A stretch of DNA of 64,000 nt from Caldisericota bacterium (GCA_024655965.1 JANLFL010000003.1:124001-188000); one strand, 5' to 3'; positions 1 through 8,455 are shown, numbered from the stretch's first letter. Notes: generated from the sequence alone by a model not told the origin. Numbers and translations: made by a program.

Positions 1-314
1 CTGGTTGCGACCTCTTGGTCTGTCATGTGGGATTAACTACTGGTGGGGCGATTGGGGCGGGACTTGCCCTTTCCCTTGATGAAGCAGTTGATAAGGTTCT
101 TTCCATGGCCCGAGCCGCAAGAGAGGTAAACCCTGATCTCCTGGTCATTTGCCATGGTGGCCCATTTGATGAGCCTCAAGCTGTGGCTGAGGGACTAAAG
201 AAAATGCCTGGGATTTGTGGGTTCTTTGGTGCCTCAAGCATCGAACGCTTACCCACTGAAAGGGCCATTACTGAGCAGGTTAAAGCCTTTAAGTCCATGA
301 AGTTAGCCTCTTAG
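1..314 (+). CDS. PEP-hydrolase-like TIM-barrel protein, C-terminal part (partial)
   Basis: The open frame enters from the left edge and stops at 312-314, so only about the last 103 residues are present. They align by eye with the C-terminus of the complete gene at 2254-3120. Shared features are a CHVGLT(T/A)GG segment, a (C/T)HGGP motif followed by a DEP/EDP element, and a GASS(I/V)ER motif. That family (phosphoenolpyruvate hydrolase-like, related to the C-terminal half of plant Tm-1) is a TIM barrel of uncertain substrate. It is often paired with a UPF0261 protein, which could lie upstream of the window. The first ATG/TTG-like codon inside the window is not the true start. The function is inferred from the family only. 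Confidence 0.75.
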   Translation, partial: GCDLLVCHVGLTTGGAIGAGLALSLDEAVDKVLSMARAAREVNPDLLVICHGGPFDEPQAVAEGLKKMPGICGFFGASSIERLPTERAITEQVKAFKSMKLAS

Positions 315-322
315 GTGGTCAA

Positions 323-349
323 CCCCAGCGGGACTTAGTCCCGCTGGGG
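323..349 (+). repeat. Perfect GC-rich hairpin, 12-bp stem
   Basis: A 12-bp perfect inverted repeat (arms 323-334 and 338-349) with a 3-base loop lies 9 bases after a stop codon. It is followed by an A-tract and the GGAGG of the next gene. No T-tract follows on either strand, so it is not a canonical intrinsic terminator. Because there is no room for a new promoter before the next start, an operon-internal role is more likely: 3'-end protection, partial termination or RNA processing. Confidence 0.6.
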
Positions 350-379
350 CCAAAAAAAATAACTGAAAAGGAGGAAAAA

Positions 380-907
380 ATGGCGGAGCAAAAAACAAAA
401 GAAACAATTCCTTTATGGCTTGCTGTTGCAATAACCGTGGTTGTTTCCATTCCTTTTGGGGTCTATTTGGGAAAATACAATTTTCCCTTATGGGCTGCGT
501 TCATCGTATGGGCTGAGTACTTTGCCTTAGGGGCTCAACCTTCTGCCTTAAAACTTATCTACCCCGCATTTTCTTACGGAGCTATAATTACGGGCGCTTC
601 AATGTTTGTGACAGTGCTCCTGGCAAAAGTCATGGATTTAAACCTTGCCCTGGCAATTTCCCTGTTTATTTTTGTGGCTTTCATCGTTTACAGCATGCGC
701 TGGTGGAAGGTTCTTCAAGCGGGGTCCTTACCTTTGTTCAACGGGATCTCAATGCTTCTGGCAATTTATTTCACGGGAAGTTTTCCCGCGGTTGGGGATG
801 CCTTGATTGACCCCTGGATTGCGGCAGCCTGGACGATTGTGGCAGGGATCTTTGGTGGGGTCCTCGGGTGGTTTAACGTAACCATAACTTTCCCTCGAAA
901 GGTTTAA
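380..907 (+). CDS. DUF1097-family membrane protein
   Basis: This is a 175-residue hydrophobic protein with about five predicted membrane segments and a short basic/acidic N-terminus. Length and pattern (an IPFGVYLG segment after the first helix, small-residue-rich helices, a GWFNV ending) fit DUF1097 inner-membrane proteins, whose function is unknown. ATG 380 has a strong GGAGG seven bases upstream. It lies between a PEP-hydrolase-like gene and an acetamidase gene on the same strand, 18 bases from the latter. A role in moving an amide or its product across the membrane is an inference from position only. Confidence 0.75.
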   Translation: MAEQKTKETIPLWLAVAITVVVSIPFGVYLGKYNFPLWAAFIVWAEYFALGAQPSALKLIYPAFSYGAIITGASMFVTVLLAKVMDLNLALAISLFIFVAFIVYSMRWWKVLQAGSLPLFNGISMLLAIYFTGSFPAVGDALIDPWIAAAWTIVAGIFGGVLGWFNVTITFPRKV

Positions 908-925
908 TTAAGGGGTTTCAGGGAA

Positions 926-2230
926 ATGGGCAACTCAATTGGGAGACAGGTCGTTTTCGTCTCCACCTTCACCGATGGAGTTTTAGACCCTTCCCAGCCC
1001 ATGCTCGGTCCTTTAAGCGATGGGGGGTATATTGTTGCTCAAACTGCCCCTGGGTGCTGGGGTCCAATGATTACCCCTTCAATAAAGGGTGGGCATGAAG
1101 TCACTCAGCCAGTTGAAGTTCAGGGGGCGGAAGTCGGAGACGCCGTTTTGGTTCAAATCGAATCCATCAAGGTAACCTCCCTTGCCACTGCTTCCGGAGT
1201 TGACCAGCCGGTTGAAGGTCGTTTCCAAAAAGATCCTTATGTTGCCCCACTTTGCCCGGAGTGTGGAACCCTTAACCCAGAAACGGAAGTAAAAGGGATT
1301 GGCCCCGGTTCAATTCGATGTGCCAAGTGCGGTGCTGAGGCAATCCCCTTTTTGATGGTAAACGGATACACCATTGTCTTCAGCCCTGACTTTGAAGTTG
1401 GGGTAACCCTTCAGGAAAAAGGTGCGGTGGAACTTGCCCAGAATGCCGAAAAAGCGATCTTTAAGCCAGAAAAGTCAAAACAAACCCCGGTTCTTATTTT
1501 AGCTCCTCATGATCTTGTTGGGGTTGTTGCCCGCACCAGGCCTTTTTTGGGGCAGTTGGGTACTGTTCCTTCAATACCCTTTCCTGATTCTCATAATGCT
1601 GGAGATTTTGGGACATTTTTGGTTGGTGCCCCCCACAAATATGGCCTTGAAGAGGCTCAATTAGAATCCCGGACAGACGGACACATGGATATTCCCTGGG
1701 TTGGCGAAGGAGCGATGGTCATTTGCCCGGTTAAAGTTCCAGGAGCCGGGATCTACTTGGGAGATCTTCATGCCCTTCAAGGGGATGGTGAAATTGCGGG
1801 GCACACTTGCGATGTTTCGGGAATCATTACTCTCCGGGTGAAAGTCTTAAAAGGCTTAAAAACCCCTGGACCCATTCTAATTCCTAAAATTGAAGACCTG
1901 CCTTTCCTTGCAAAGCCCCTTTCCCAGAGAGAGAAGGCACATGCCCAAGAATTAGCCAAATCCTGGGGTTTTGATCAGATTGAGGAAAGCCTCCCCCTTT
2001 CTTTTGTTGGCACCGGTGGGAACCTTAATGAAGCAACGGAAAATGGACTAAGAAGGGCCAGTGCTTTCCTCAAAATGAGCGTGGAAGAAATAAAAAATAG
2101 GGTCACTTTGACTGGGGCGATCAGAATTGGCCGACTCCCCGGAGTGGTTACCGTGACTTTTAGGGTTCCAACCAAAAAGTTGGCTGAACTCAACCTCCTA
2201 GGAGTGGTTGAGGAGCAATACCAAGAATAA
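926..2230 (+). CDS. Acetamidase/formamidase family protein
   Basis: This 434-residue protein matches the FmdA/AmdA family, which hydrolyses short amides such as formamide or acetamide to ammonia and the acid. Visible family features are the GP(I/L)-rich N-terminal strands, a GDLHALQGDGE segment (residues about 280-290), and a DSHNAGDFG(T) segment near residue 220. An unusual element is a four-cysteine CPEC...CAKC pair around residues 109-136, which looks like a small zinc ribbon inserted in the N-terminal half. The protein is longer than many bacterial homologues (about 300 residues). It sits 23 bases before the second PEP-hydrolase-like gene, in an apparent operon. Confidence 0.85.
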   Translation: MGNSIGRQVVFVSTFTDGVLDPSQPMLGPLSDGGYIVAQTAPGCWGPMITPSIKGGHEVTQPVEVQGAEVGDAVLVQIESIKVTSLATASGVDQPVEGRFQKDPYVAPLCPECGTLNPETEVKGIGPGSIRCAKCGAEAIPFLMVNGYTIVFSPDFEVGVTLQEKGAVELAQNAEKAIFKPEKSKQTPVLILAPHDLVGVVARTRPFLGQLGTVPSIPFPDSHNAGDFGTFLVGAPHKYGLEEAQLESRTDGHMDIPWVGEGAMVICPVKVPGAGIYLGDLHALQGDGEIAGHTCDVSGIITLRVKVLKGLKTPGPILIPKIEDLPFLAKPLSQREKAHAQELAKSWGFDQIEESLPLSFVGTGGNLNEATENGLRRASAFLKMSVEEIKNRVTLTGAIRIGRLPGVVTVTFRVPTKKLAELNLLGVVEEQYQE

Positions 2231-2253
2231 TTTTTTGGAAAGGAGAGAGCGAA

Positions 2254-3120
2254 ATGGCAAAAAGGTATTCTCGCGAAGAGGTTATTGCCCGGTTGAAGGG
2301 AACCTTAAAGGCGGGGAAGCCCATTATAATTGCAGGGGCTGGCGATGGTTTCATTGCCAAGCTGGAGGAAAAAGGCGGGGTTGACATCATTGGGGTTTAT
2401 AATTCGGGCTGGTTCCGGCACTACGGTGTGGGTTCCCTGGGGGGTTTGCTTCCCATGGGGGATACCAACCGGATGGTTGTGGAGCTTGCTTATGAAGTTT
2501 TGCCCAGGGTCAAAGAAGCCATCGTCATTGCTGGCGTTTGCGCCCAGGATCCCCGAACCATCTGGGATGCTTACCTGGACGACCTTCTCAGAATGGGGTT
2601 CTCCGGGGTTATGAATTTCCCCACCGTGGGACTAATTGATGCAAATTCAAAATTCCGGAAGAATCTGGAGGAGTCCGGTTTCGGCTTTGATAAAGAGGCT
2701 GCGGTTTTGAAAATGGCCCACGACAAAGGGATCTTTACCATCGGATATTGCTTTACCCCTGAGGAAGCCCGAATGATTGCCAAAGCCGGTGTGGACATCC
2801 TCGCATGTCATGTGGGTTTAACTGCCGGCGGGCTCATTGGCGCAACTACCGTTACCTCAATTGAGGAGAGCATCAAGATTACAAATGAATTGATCAACGC
2901 CGCCAAAGAGGTCAGGCCGGAAATGGACTTCTTCCCCATCACCCATGGAGGGCCCATGGAAGACCCCGAAAGCACTGCAAAAGTCCTTGCCGGCACAGAA
3001 GCGGTTGGATACCTTGGGGCGTCGAGCGTGGAAAGGACTCCGGTTGAGAAGGCAGTTGTCCAGATCTGCCAGGAATATAAAGCGATGCCCGTAAATATTC
3101 CTGGTTGGCTCAAACTTTAA
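2254..3120 (+). CDS. Phosphoenolpyruvate-hydrolase-like TIM-barrel protein
   Basis: This 288-residue protein is a complete paralogue of the fragment at the left edge. It has the expected barrel motifs: an N-terminal IIGVYNSGWFR segment, GVCAQDP near residue 90, CHVGLTAGG near 187, THGGPMEDP near 230 and a GASSVER motif near 250. The family (PF09370-like, Tm-1 C-terminal domain) has no firmly established substrate. ATG 2254 has an AAGGAGAG ribosome site. The gene closes the group of TIM barrel, DUF1097, amidase and TIM barrel. Codon use looks like that of its neighbours. Confidence 0.85.
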   Translation: MAKRYSREEVIARLKGTLKAGKPIIIAGAGDGFIAKLEEKGGVDIIGVYNSGWFRHYGVGSLGGLLPMGDTNRMVVELAYEVLPRVKEAIVIAGVCAQDPRTIWDAYLDDLLRMGFSGVMNFPTVGLIDANSKFRKNLEESGFGFDKEAAVLKMAHDKGIFTIGYCFTPEEARMIAKAGVDILACHVGLTAGGLIGATTVTSIEESIKITNELINAAKEVRPEMDFFPITHGGPMEDPESTAKVLAGTEAVGYLGASSVERTPVEKAVVQICQEYKAMPVNIPGWLKL

Positions 3121-3127
3121 TTTTTTG

Positions 3128-3152
3128 GGGGTGGCGTGAAAGACGCCACCCC
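3128..3152 (+). repeat. Perfect GC-rich hairpin, 9-bp stem
   Basis: A 9-bp perfect inverted repeat (3128-3136 with 3144-3152) with a 7-base loop sits just after the stop of the TIM-barrel gene. T residues precede it and none follow on the plus strand. It resembles the hairpins at 323-349 and 51129-51157 in placement: right after a stop codon and just before the next gene on the same strand. Confidence 0.55.
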
Positions 3153-3166
3153 ACCCTACCTTGAAA

Positions 3167-4192
3167 ATGAAAGCGATCATAAAAAGTGCTCCCGGACCCG
3201 GGGGCTTGGAATTAAAAGAAGTTCCTGAAAAATTTCCCGGTCCCGGAGAAGTCAAAATCAAGGTTGCTGTTTGTGGAATTTGCGGGACCGACTTGAAAAT
3301 CCTTTCCGGTGATATCTCTACCCCCACTCCGGTGGTTCTTGGGCATGAATTTTCAGGAACCATCGAGGCAATAGGGCCGGGAGTACATCATCTTCATCCC
3401 GGGGAAAGGGTCACTTCTGAAACAGATTGCCATTTTTGTGGGATTTGTTTTTACTGCCGCACCGGTGATCCCCAGTTTTGCCCACAAAGGAAGGGAATTG
3501 GGACAACAGTCGATGGGGCCTTTGCCCAATATGTTGTCGTTCCAGCTTCGGGAGTTCACAAAATACCCGATGATGTTGACTTTAAAGAAGGGGCACTCTT
3601 TGAACCCCTTGCAGTCGCTTGCCATGCTGTATTTGAGAGGGCTCATATTAGACCTGATCATAAAGTTGTAGTTATTGGGGTGGGAGCGATTGGCTTATTA
3701 ATATCTCAACTTGTCAAAATTTCCGGGTCCAGAGTTGTCCAGATTGGCCTTTCAAGGCATGAGGGCCGATTGGAGCTGGCAAAAAAATGGGGAATCTCAA
3801 CCCTTGCCGATGATTCCCCTCGGATTGATCTCATTTTGAAAAAATTGGAAAGCCATCAAGGAGCGGATTTTGTGTTCGAATGCTCGGGGGACGAAGACTC
3901 TTTTAGCCTGGGAGTCAACCTCTTAAAAAAAGGGGGAACTCTTGTCCAAGTAGGTTTTTTCCATCAGCCCCTTCCCATCGATTTGAATCTTGTAGTAAAT
4001 AAAGAAATAAATATCGTTTCTTCGAGAGGAAAGAGGCCCTCTTCCTGGTTTCTCGCCTTAGATTTGGTAGAAAGGAAAGCGATTGATTTAGAAGGTATAA
4101 TTACTCATACTTTCAATTTCCATAATTGGGAAGAAGGCTTCAAATGCGCCCAAAAGAAAGGAGGAGTAAAGGTAGTTATCACCTTTGTTTAA
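3167..4192 (+). CDS. Zinc-dependent alcohol/polyol dehydrogenase (MDR family)
   Basis: This is a medium-chain dehydrogenase of 341 residues with the usual order of parts. A catalytic-zinc site comes first (CGICGTD followed by GHEFSG), then a structural-zinc cysteine cluster (DCHFCGICFYC...C) near residues 86-105. A Rossmann NAD(P) fold carries the GVGAIG motif near residue 173. The family includes sorbitol, threonine and butanediol dehydrogenases; the substrate cannot be told from sequence here. ATG 3167 is preferred over TTG 3161 because homologues begin with an MKAI-type sequence; neither has a clear ribosome site. The next gene begins two bases after its stop codon. Confidence 0.85.
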   Translation: MKAIIKSAPGPGGLELKEVPEKFPGPGEVKIKVAVCGICGTDLKILSGDISTPTPVVLGHEFSGTIEAIGPGVHHLHPGERVTSETDCHFCGICFYCRTGDPQFCPQRKGIGTTVDGAFAQYVVVPASGVHKIPDDVDFKEGALFEPLAVACHAVFERAHIRPDHKVVVIGVGAIGLLISQLVKISGSRVVQIGLSRHEGRLELAKKWGISTLADDSPRIDLILKKLESHQGADFVFECSGDEDSFSLGVNLLKKGGTLVQVGFFHQPLPIDLNLVVNKEINIVSSRGKRPSSWFLALDLVERKAIDLEGIITHTFNFHNWEEGFKCAQKKGGVKVVITFV

Positions 4193-4193
4193 A

Positions 4194-4922
4194 ATGGTTA
4201 TTGACGTATCTTTTTTGCCCTCCCCAACCCTTCAAAAAGATAAGGTGTTTATTGTAATCGATGTCCTCCGTGCTACTTCTGCCTTGGTTTTGATGTTCGA
4301 TAAAGGGGTAGATTTTGTGATTCCCGTTGAAACTATTGAGGAAGCTTTCCAAATTAATCAGGAATTTGATCCTCCTTTGCTCTTGGCGGGAGAACGTGGT
4401 GGTTTACCCATCCCGGGTTTTCAATTGAATACTTGCCTGCTCGAGATTGAAAGGGAAAACTTAAAAGGGGCAGGTATTATTCTAACGACAACAAATGGCA
4501 CAAAGGCTTTAAAATCCCTTGAAGGCGCTTCCCTTGTGGTTACTGGAAGCCTTCTCAATGCAAGTTCCTGCGCCATATATTCTTTTGAGGAAGCGAATAA
4601 AAGAGCCACCGATATCGTTCTTGTCTGCGCAGGACACAATGGAGACTTTGCCCTTTGTGATGCCTATTGTGCGGGTTACATAATCAAGGAAATCCTCTCA
4701 CTTGGGAAATTCGAATTATCAGATTCCGCCCTTGCCGCCCTTTCTCTTACCCGGAGTTTTTCTGACCCTCTTCAAGCTTTCAAGGAGTCCTGGAGCGGAA
4801 AACTTCTTACTCGTTTAGGTCACGAGGATGACCTTCATTACTGTTCGCAGATAAATGTTTCTTCCACGATTATTTCCTCCCAGGGGAAGCTCCTAAAAAG
4901 GTTAAATAAATACGGTTTTTGA
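4194..4922 (+). CDS. comB: 2-phosphosulfolactate phosphatase family protein (ComB-like)
   Basis: This 242-residue protein carries the marks of the ComB family: IVIDVLRATSA near the N-terminus (residues about 20-30), LLAGERGG near residue 65, and an ILTTTNGTKAL motif near residue 100. The named enzyme removes phosphate from 2-phosphosulfolactate in coenzyme M biosynthesis. Many bacterial members have no known link to coenzyme M, and no other sulfolactate gene is in the window. The start codon lies two bases after the dehydrogenase stop, implying coupled translation. TTG 4185 is a possible alternative start. Confidence 0.8.
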   Translation: MVIDVSFLPSPTLQKDKVFIVIDVLRATSALVLMFDKGVDFVIPVETIEEAFQINQEFDPPLLLAGERGGLPIPGFQLNTCLLEIERENLKGAGIILTTTNGTKALKSLEGASLVVTGSLLNASSCAIYSFEEANKRATDIVLVCAGHNGDFALCDAYCAGYIIKEILSLGKFELSDSALAALSLTRSFSDPLQAFKESWSGKLLTRLGHEDDLHYCSQINVSSTIISSQGKLLKRLNKYGF

Positions 4923-5265
4923 AATCTTAAACCAGGGTCTATTTTCATTTTGGTATTAAGATGTATCAACCGGGGAAAATTCCTCTGAAAAGGAAAAAGG
5001 ATGGGAGGAAACCAAATAGTTCAATAAATAGAAAGGGCAATTTTGGGTGCTTCGGCCCGCTTTCTTAAATGGTCTTAAAAAAATTCAAATTGCCTTTTTC
5101 TCCCTGACCTTTCAAAAAGAAAATTCGAAGGAATTTTTTGGATCCACGAATTGGGGAAGTATTCCAATTTCATGTCCGGGTTTATGCCTTTCTCCCCGTT
5201 TCTTTCCCCCTTTGGGGGTATTCAAAGGAGCAACTGGTTTCAAAAAATTAGATTTTGACCGGCGA
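4923..5265. other. Intergenic stretch between convergent genes
   Basis: These 343 bases separate the ComB-like gene (plus) from the Mg2+ ATPase gene (minus). I see no convincing gene. An imperfect inverted repeat (5034-5045 with about 5088-5098, one bulged G) ends in a T-rich run at 5096-5100 and could work as a long-loop terminator for the plus strand, but the loop is about 40 bases, so this is weak. A 5-bp C5/G5 hairpin lies near 5208-5220. The 76-codon open frame at 5047-5277 lacks a ribosome site and a protein-like composition. Confidence 0.4.
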
Positions 5266-7842
5266 TTATTCCTTTAACTGCACTTTCCTGTAAAAGACCT
5301 TTTTCAAAATCTCCGCCATTCCAAAGTAAAGAGCGATGATCGCCCCAATTCCAGCGAGAAAGATTGGGGGAAGTGGTTTGAAGCCTAGGATATTTGCCAG
5401 AGGGGAATAAATGGTCAAAAAGGAAAGGAACCAGACGATTGCTGAAGCGATAATCAGGGGAAGGGCGGGGCGATTTTTGAAAAAGGGCAATCTGGTGCGG
5501 AGAGAAAAGACCACAATTGACGCAGAAAGGACAGATTCCAAAAACCATCCCGTCCTGAAGAAAGCCCGATCTGCTCTCATCAAAAGAAGAAGTAGCCCAA
5601 AGGTGGCAAAGTCAAAAATTGAGCTCAGGGTTCCGAAGGTTACCATGAAGCGCCGGAGAAAACCTATATCCCATCGATGGGGTTTGTCGATGTAAGAGTT
5701 GTCCACATAATCCAAAGAGATGGTCATCTCGGGAAGATCGGTGAGGAGGTTCACGAGCAAGATCTGTTTTGGTAGGAGGGGAAGGTAGGGCAGAAAAAGG
5801 GAAGCGCCCGCCATGCTGAACATGTTTCCAAAATTGGCGCTGGTTGCCATGAAAATGTATTTTAGAGTATTGGCGAAAGTCCGGCGGCCCTGGATCACTC
5901 CTTCTTTCAGGACGCCAAGGTCCCTTTTTAATAGGACAAAGTCTGCTGCTTCCTTGGCCACATCAACTGCGTTCTCCACGGAAATCCCAACATCCGCGCT
6001 GTGGAGGGCGGGAGCGTCGTTAATTCCGTCTCCCAAAAACCCCACGACATACCCCGACTTCTTCAGAGATAGAATTATTTTTTCCTTTTGATTTGGATCC
6101 ACCTCGGAAAAAATGTTGGCTTCGTTGGCCACATGGAGAAGTGCCTCCGCATCAAGGGAGTCAATTTCTTTTCCAGTTAGGGTTCTCTTTACCTCCAGGT
6201 TGATGGAGCGCGCGGCATGCTCCGCCACGAACTGGTTATCCCCTGTGATGATCTTTAAACCTATCCCCAACCTTTCCAGATCATTGAGAATTTCCTTCAT
6301 CCCTTCTTTGGGGGGGTCGAAAAACAGGAGGAACCCGATAAATGAGAGATCGGATTCGTCTTCCTTGGAAAAAGAATCCTTAAATTCCAGGTATTTCCTG
6401 GCGACTCCCAGGACTCTGAAGCCTTGTTTGCTCCATTCCATGAAGGATTGGATTATTTTATCCCTTGTTGTGGGATCCAGGGGAGCAACCTTTTCGTCCA
6501 GGAGGAAAGTCGAACAAACGGCCAGGACATTTTCTAAAGCCCCCTTGGTGATCATCCTCAACTGGTTGGATGAACCGGGCTTTTCATCCCGAATAACCAC
6601 TGAAAGGCGCTTTCGGACAAAGTCGTAAGGAATTTCGTCGATTTTTCTGAAGCCATCAATATTCAAGGAACGGGAAGAAAGAACGGCGAGGTCGAGGGGG
6701 TTTACTAATCCCGCTTGAAATTGGGAATTGAGATATGCTTCCTGGAATACCAGGTCGGAATCCTGTCCGTTTAAATCTATCGCCCTGTCCAGCTTGATGA
6801 CTCCTTCTGTGATTGTCCCGGTTTTGTCGGTGCACAATACGCTCATGCTCCCGAAATTTTCGATTGCCGCGGGACGGCGGACGATCACGCCGGATTTTGC
6901 CATGACTCGCGATCCCTGGGAGAGATTGGCCGTGATAATTGCTGGCAATAGCTGAGGGACCAGGCCAACTGCCAGGGCGATGGAGAAAAGAAGGGAATCA
7001 AAGACCGGCTTTTGAAAAAAGACATTCAGGGCAAAAATAATTATTACCAGGACGAACATCACTTCTGAAAGCAAAAACCCCAACCGCCGAATTCCCCTTT
7101 CAAACTCGGTCATCGGGGGGCGGAGGGAGAGCTTGTGGGCGATTTTTCCAAAAAGGGTATTTTTCCCGGTTTCCGCAATTAGAATTTTTCCTGTCCCGCT
7201 GCTCACGCTTGTCCCCATGAAGGCCATGTTCGTGCGCTCCGGGAGGCTGCTCCTGAAAGGGATTAGCCCAGGTTTTTTTTCCGCAGGAAAAGTTTCTCCG
7301 GTAAGGACCGCCTGGTTCACGAAAAGGTCGCGAGCCTCCACAATAATCCCATCACCGGGGATCAGGCTGCCTGCCGAAAGGATGACCAGATCGCCTTTTA
7401 CGATCTCCTCGATGGGAATCGTTTTTTCTTTTCCTTCCCTGATCACCCTGCATTTCACGGAGACCTTTTCCTTGAGCTTTTGGGCCGCCTGGTTTGCGCT
7501 GTATTCCTGGATAAAGCTCAAGGTGGCGCTGATAAAAATGATTGCCAGGATGATAAAGGCATCAGTCCAGTCCTGAACCACTGCCGAAACCAGGGTGGCA
7601 AAGATTAAGATGATTATGATCGGGCTTTTAAATTGATTAAAGAATGTGGAAATTAGGAAGAGAAGCTTTTTTTGGTGGAAAGGCCGGTAGCCTGCTTCCT
7701 TAAGGCGCTTTGTAGCTTCCTCTTCAGTTAAACCCTTTTCTAAATCTGATTTTAGTTCCCGAGCTAACTCCTCGAGAGGGAGGGCCCAGTATTCCTTCTC
7801 CCCTTCCTTTTTTTCTTTTCCGCCCATCTTTTCCCGCGCCAT
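5266..7842 (-). CDS. mgtA: Magnesium-translocating P-type ATPase (MgtA-like)
   Basis: This P-type ATPase of 858 residues imports Mg2+ across the cytoplasmic membrane at the cost of ATP. The order is an N-terminal cytoplasmic region, two transmembrane helices, the actuator domain with the TGE motif, the phosphorylation motif DKTGT with Asp339, the hinge motif GDGINDAP, and a C-terminal membrane domain of about six helices. The VDNSYIDKPHRWD element before the last helices is typical of Mg2+-type (subgroup IIIB) ATPases rather than calcium or proton pumps. It is transcribed alone on the minus strand. I found no M-box magnesium riboswitch in the upstream 600 bases. A candidate 26-residue membrane peptide is encoded divergently at 8121. 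Confidence 0.88.
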   Translation of the reverse strand: MAREKMGGKEKKEGEKEYWALPLEELARELKSDLEKGLTEEEATKRLKEAGYRPFHQKKLLFLISTFFNQFKSPIIIILIFATLVSAVVQDWTDAFIILAIIFISATLSFIQEYSANQAAQKLKEKVSVKCRVIREGKEKTIPIEEIVKGDLVILSAGSLIPGDGIIVEARDLFVNQAVLTGETFPAEKKPGLIPFRSSLPERTNMAFMGTSVSSGTGKILIAETGKNTLFGKIAHKLSLRPPMTEFERGIRRLGFLLSEVMFVLVIIIFALNVFFQKPVFDSLLFSIALAVGLVPQLLPAIITANLSQGSRVMAKSGVIVRRPAAIENFGSMSVLCTDKTGTITEGVIKLDRAIDLNGQDSDLVFQEAYLNSQFQAGLVNPLDLAVLSSRSLNIDGFRKIDEIPYDFVRKRLSVVIRDEKPGSSNQLRMITKGALENVLAVCSTFLLDEKVAPLDPTTRDKIIQSFMEWSKQGFRVLGVARKYLEFKDSFSKEDESDLSFIGFLLFFDPPKEGMKEILNDLERLGIGLKIITGDNQFVAEHAARSINLEVKRTLTGKEIDSLDAEALLHVANEANIFSEVDPNQKEKIILSLKKSGYVVGFLGDGINDAPALHSADVGISVENAVDVAKEAADFVLLKRDLGVLKEGVIQGRRTFANTLKYIFMATSANFGNMFSMAGASLFLPYLPLLPKQILLVNLLTDLPEMTISLDYVDNSYIDKPHRWDIGFLRRFMVTFGTLSSIFDFATFGLLLLLMRADRAFFRTGWFLESVLSASIVVFSLRTRLPFFKNRPALPLIIASAIVWFLSFLTIYSPLANILGFKPLPPIFLAGIGAIIALYFGMAEILKKVFYRKVQLKE

Positions 7843-8120
7843 TAGAATTTTTCGCCCTTCTTTAAATTCAGTTTAATTCGTGTTGTTTCCTGGTTCAATT
7901 TTTTCCCCTTTAGTTATAGCCCCCTTGACCCTCCCCTGAAAAGGAAAAAAGGACAAATAAAAAAGACATTCAGAAAAAGCACCAGCTCTATGGGATTGCC
8001 GAGAAAAGAACGCCCCTCTCCCCAGCTTATTTTTTTCTGAAAAAATTTCATTAAAAATAAGAAACGAGGGAAAATAGGTTTAATCTGTTATCGGGCGAGA
8101 GAATGGAAGGGGAGGCAAAA
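7843..8120. other. Intergenic region upstream of the Mg2+ ATPase
   Basis: This 278-base AT-rich region lies between the ATPase start (minus strand) and the small ORF at 8121 (plus strand). It presumably holds both promoters, but I could not identify a convincing -35/-10 pair for either. No M-box or other known riboswitch motif is visible. A 77-codon minus-strand frame at 8080-8313 covers part of it but has no ribosome site. Confidence 0.3.
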
Positions 8121-8201
8121 ATGAGAAGGAAGACTCGGGATGCGCTGCTTTGGGCCTTCTATATCCCTTGTTTGATTTTCTGGCTGATATTTCATGGGTG
8201 A
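8121..8201 (+). CDS. Candidate 26-residue single-span membrane peptide
   Basis: ATG 8121 follows an AAGGGGAGG ribosome site (GGAGG at 8111-8115, five-base spacing) and opens a 26-codon frame ending in TGA at 8199-8201. The peptide begins with a basic stretch (MRRKTR) and continues into a hydrophobic, aromatic-rich segment (residues about 8-24) ending in HG, so an N-in membrane topology is predicted. It is divergent from the Mg2+ P-type ATPase gene. Known small membrane peptides such as MgtR and MgtS bind or stabilise MgtA/MgtC in enterobacteria; any such role here is inferred from position and shape. An in-frame ATG at 8103 would give 32 residues but has a poorer ribosome site. Confidence 0.5.
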   Translation: MRRKTRDALLWAFYIPCLIFWLIFHG

Positions 8202-8455
8202 AAAGGTTCCGGGGAACCCTTGAAGCTCCGCCTTTCCTTTTGATGTGAGCCCTGTTTTGCTCCGTAAAGCTTTTTTTAAAAGAAGCGCTTGGAAATTTTG
8301 AGCGGAGCGTCAATACATCTTTGGGAAAAATTTGTATAATCTAAGTTGCTCCGTTTTGGAAACTATTTAGGGAACTTTGCTAGTCAGCAGGGAAGTTTTT
8401 TTACGCAAGCGGAGCTTGAGTCGGTGGAATCGTGGTTTGATCAGGTTTCCATTGT
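8202..8455. other. Intergenic region before tRNA-Thr
   Basis: No gene is visible in these 254 bases. Contents are a small GGTTC/GAACC hairpin at about 8206-8219, just after the small ORF, a good -10 box at 8335-8340, and several copies of GCTCCG or its complement (for example near 8224, 8259, 8302, 8347 and 8410) that can pair with each other. These might form a structured 5' leader of the tRNA transcript, but no known RNA family is recognised. Confidence 0.35.
8335..8340 (+). promoter_or_regulatory. Candidate -10 box upstream of tRNA-Thr
   Basis: A perfect TATAAT lies 115 bases upstream of the tRNA. No clear -35 element is seen 16-18 bases before it. It is the only good -10 between the small ORF and the tRNA, so it probably starts the tRNA precursor. 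Confidence 0.4.

Noticed and set aside
3121-3166. Intrinsic terminator before the dehydrogenase gene
   Set aside because: The hairpin is good, but T residues precede rather than follow it, so a canonical terminator is not supported in either direction.
5047-5277. 76-codon plus-strand ORF after comB
   Set aside because: No ribosome site or promoter, low-complexity content, and it runs into the convergent ATPase gene.
7843-8120. M-box Mg2+ riboswitch upstream of mgtA
   Set aside because: None of the conserved M-box core segments is visible on the minus strand. A covariance search would be needed to exclude a very diverged form.
8080-8313. 77-codon minus-strand ORF
   Set aside because: No ribosome site, random-looking composition, and it lies opposite the better-supported small ORF at 8121.
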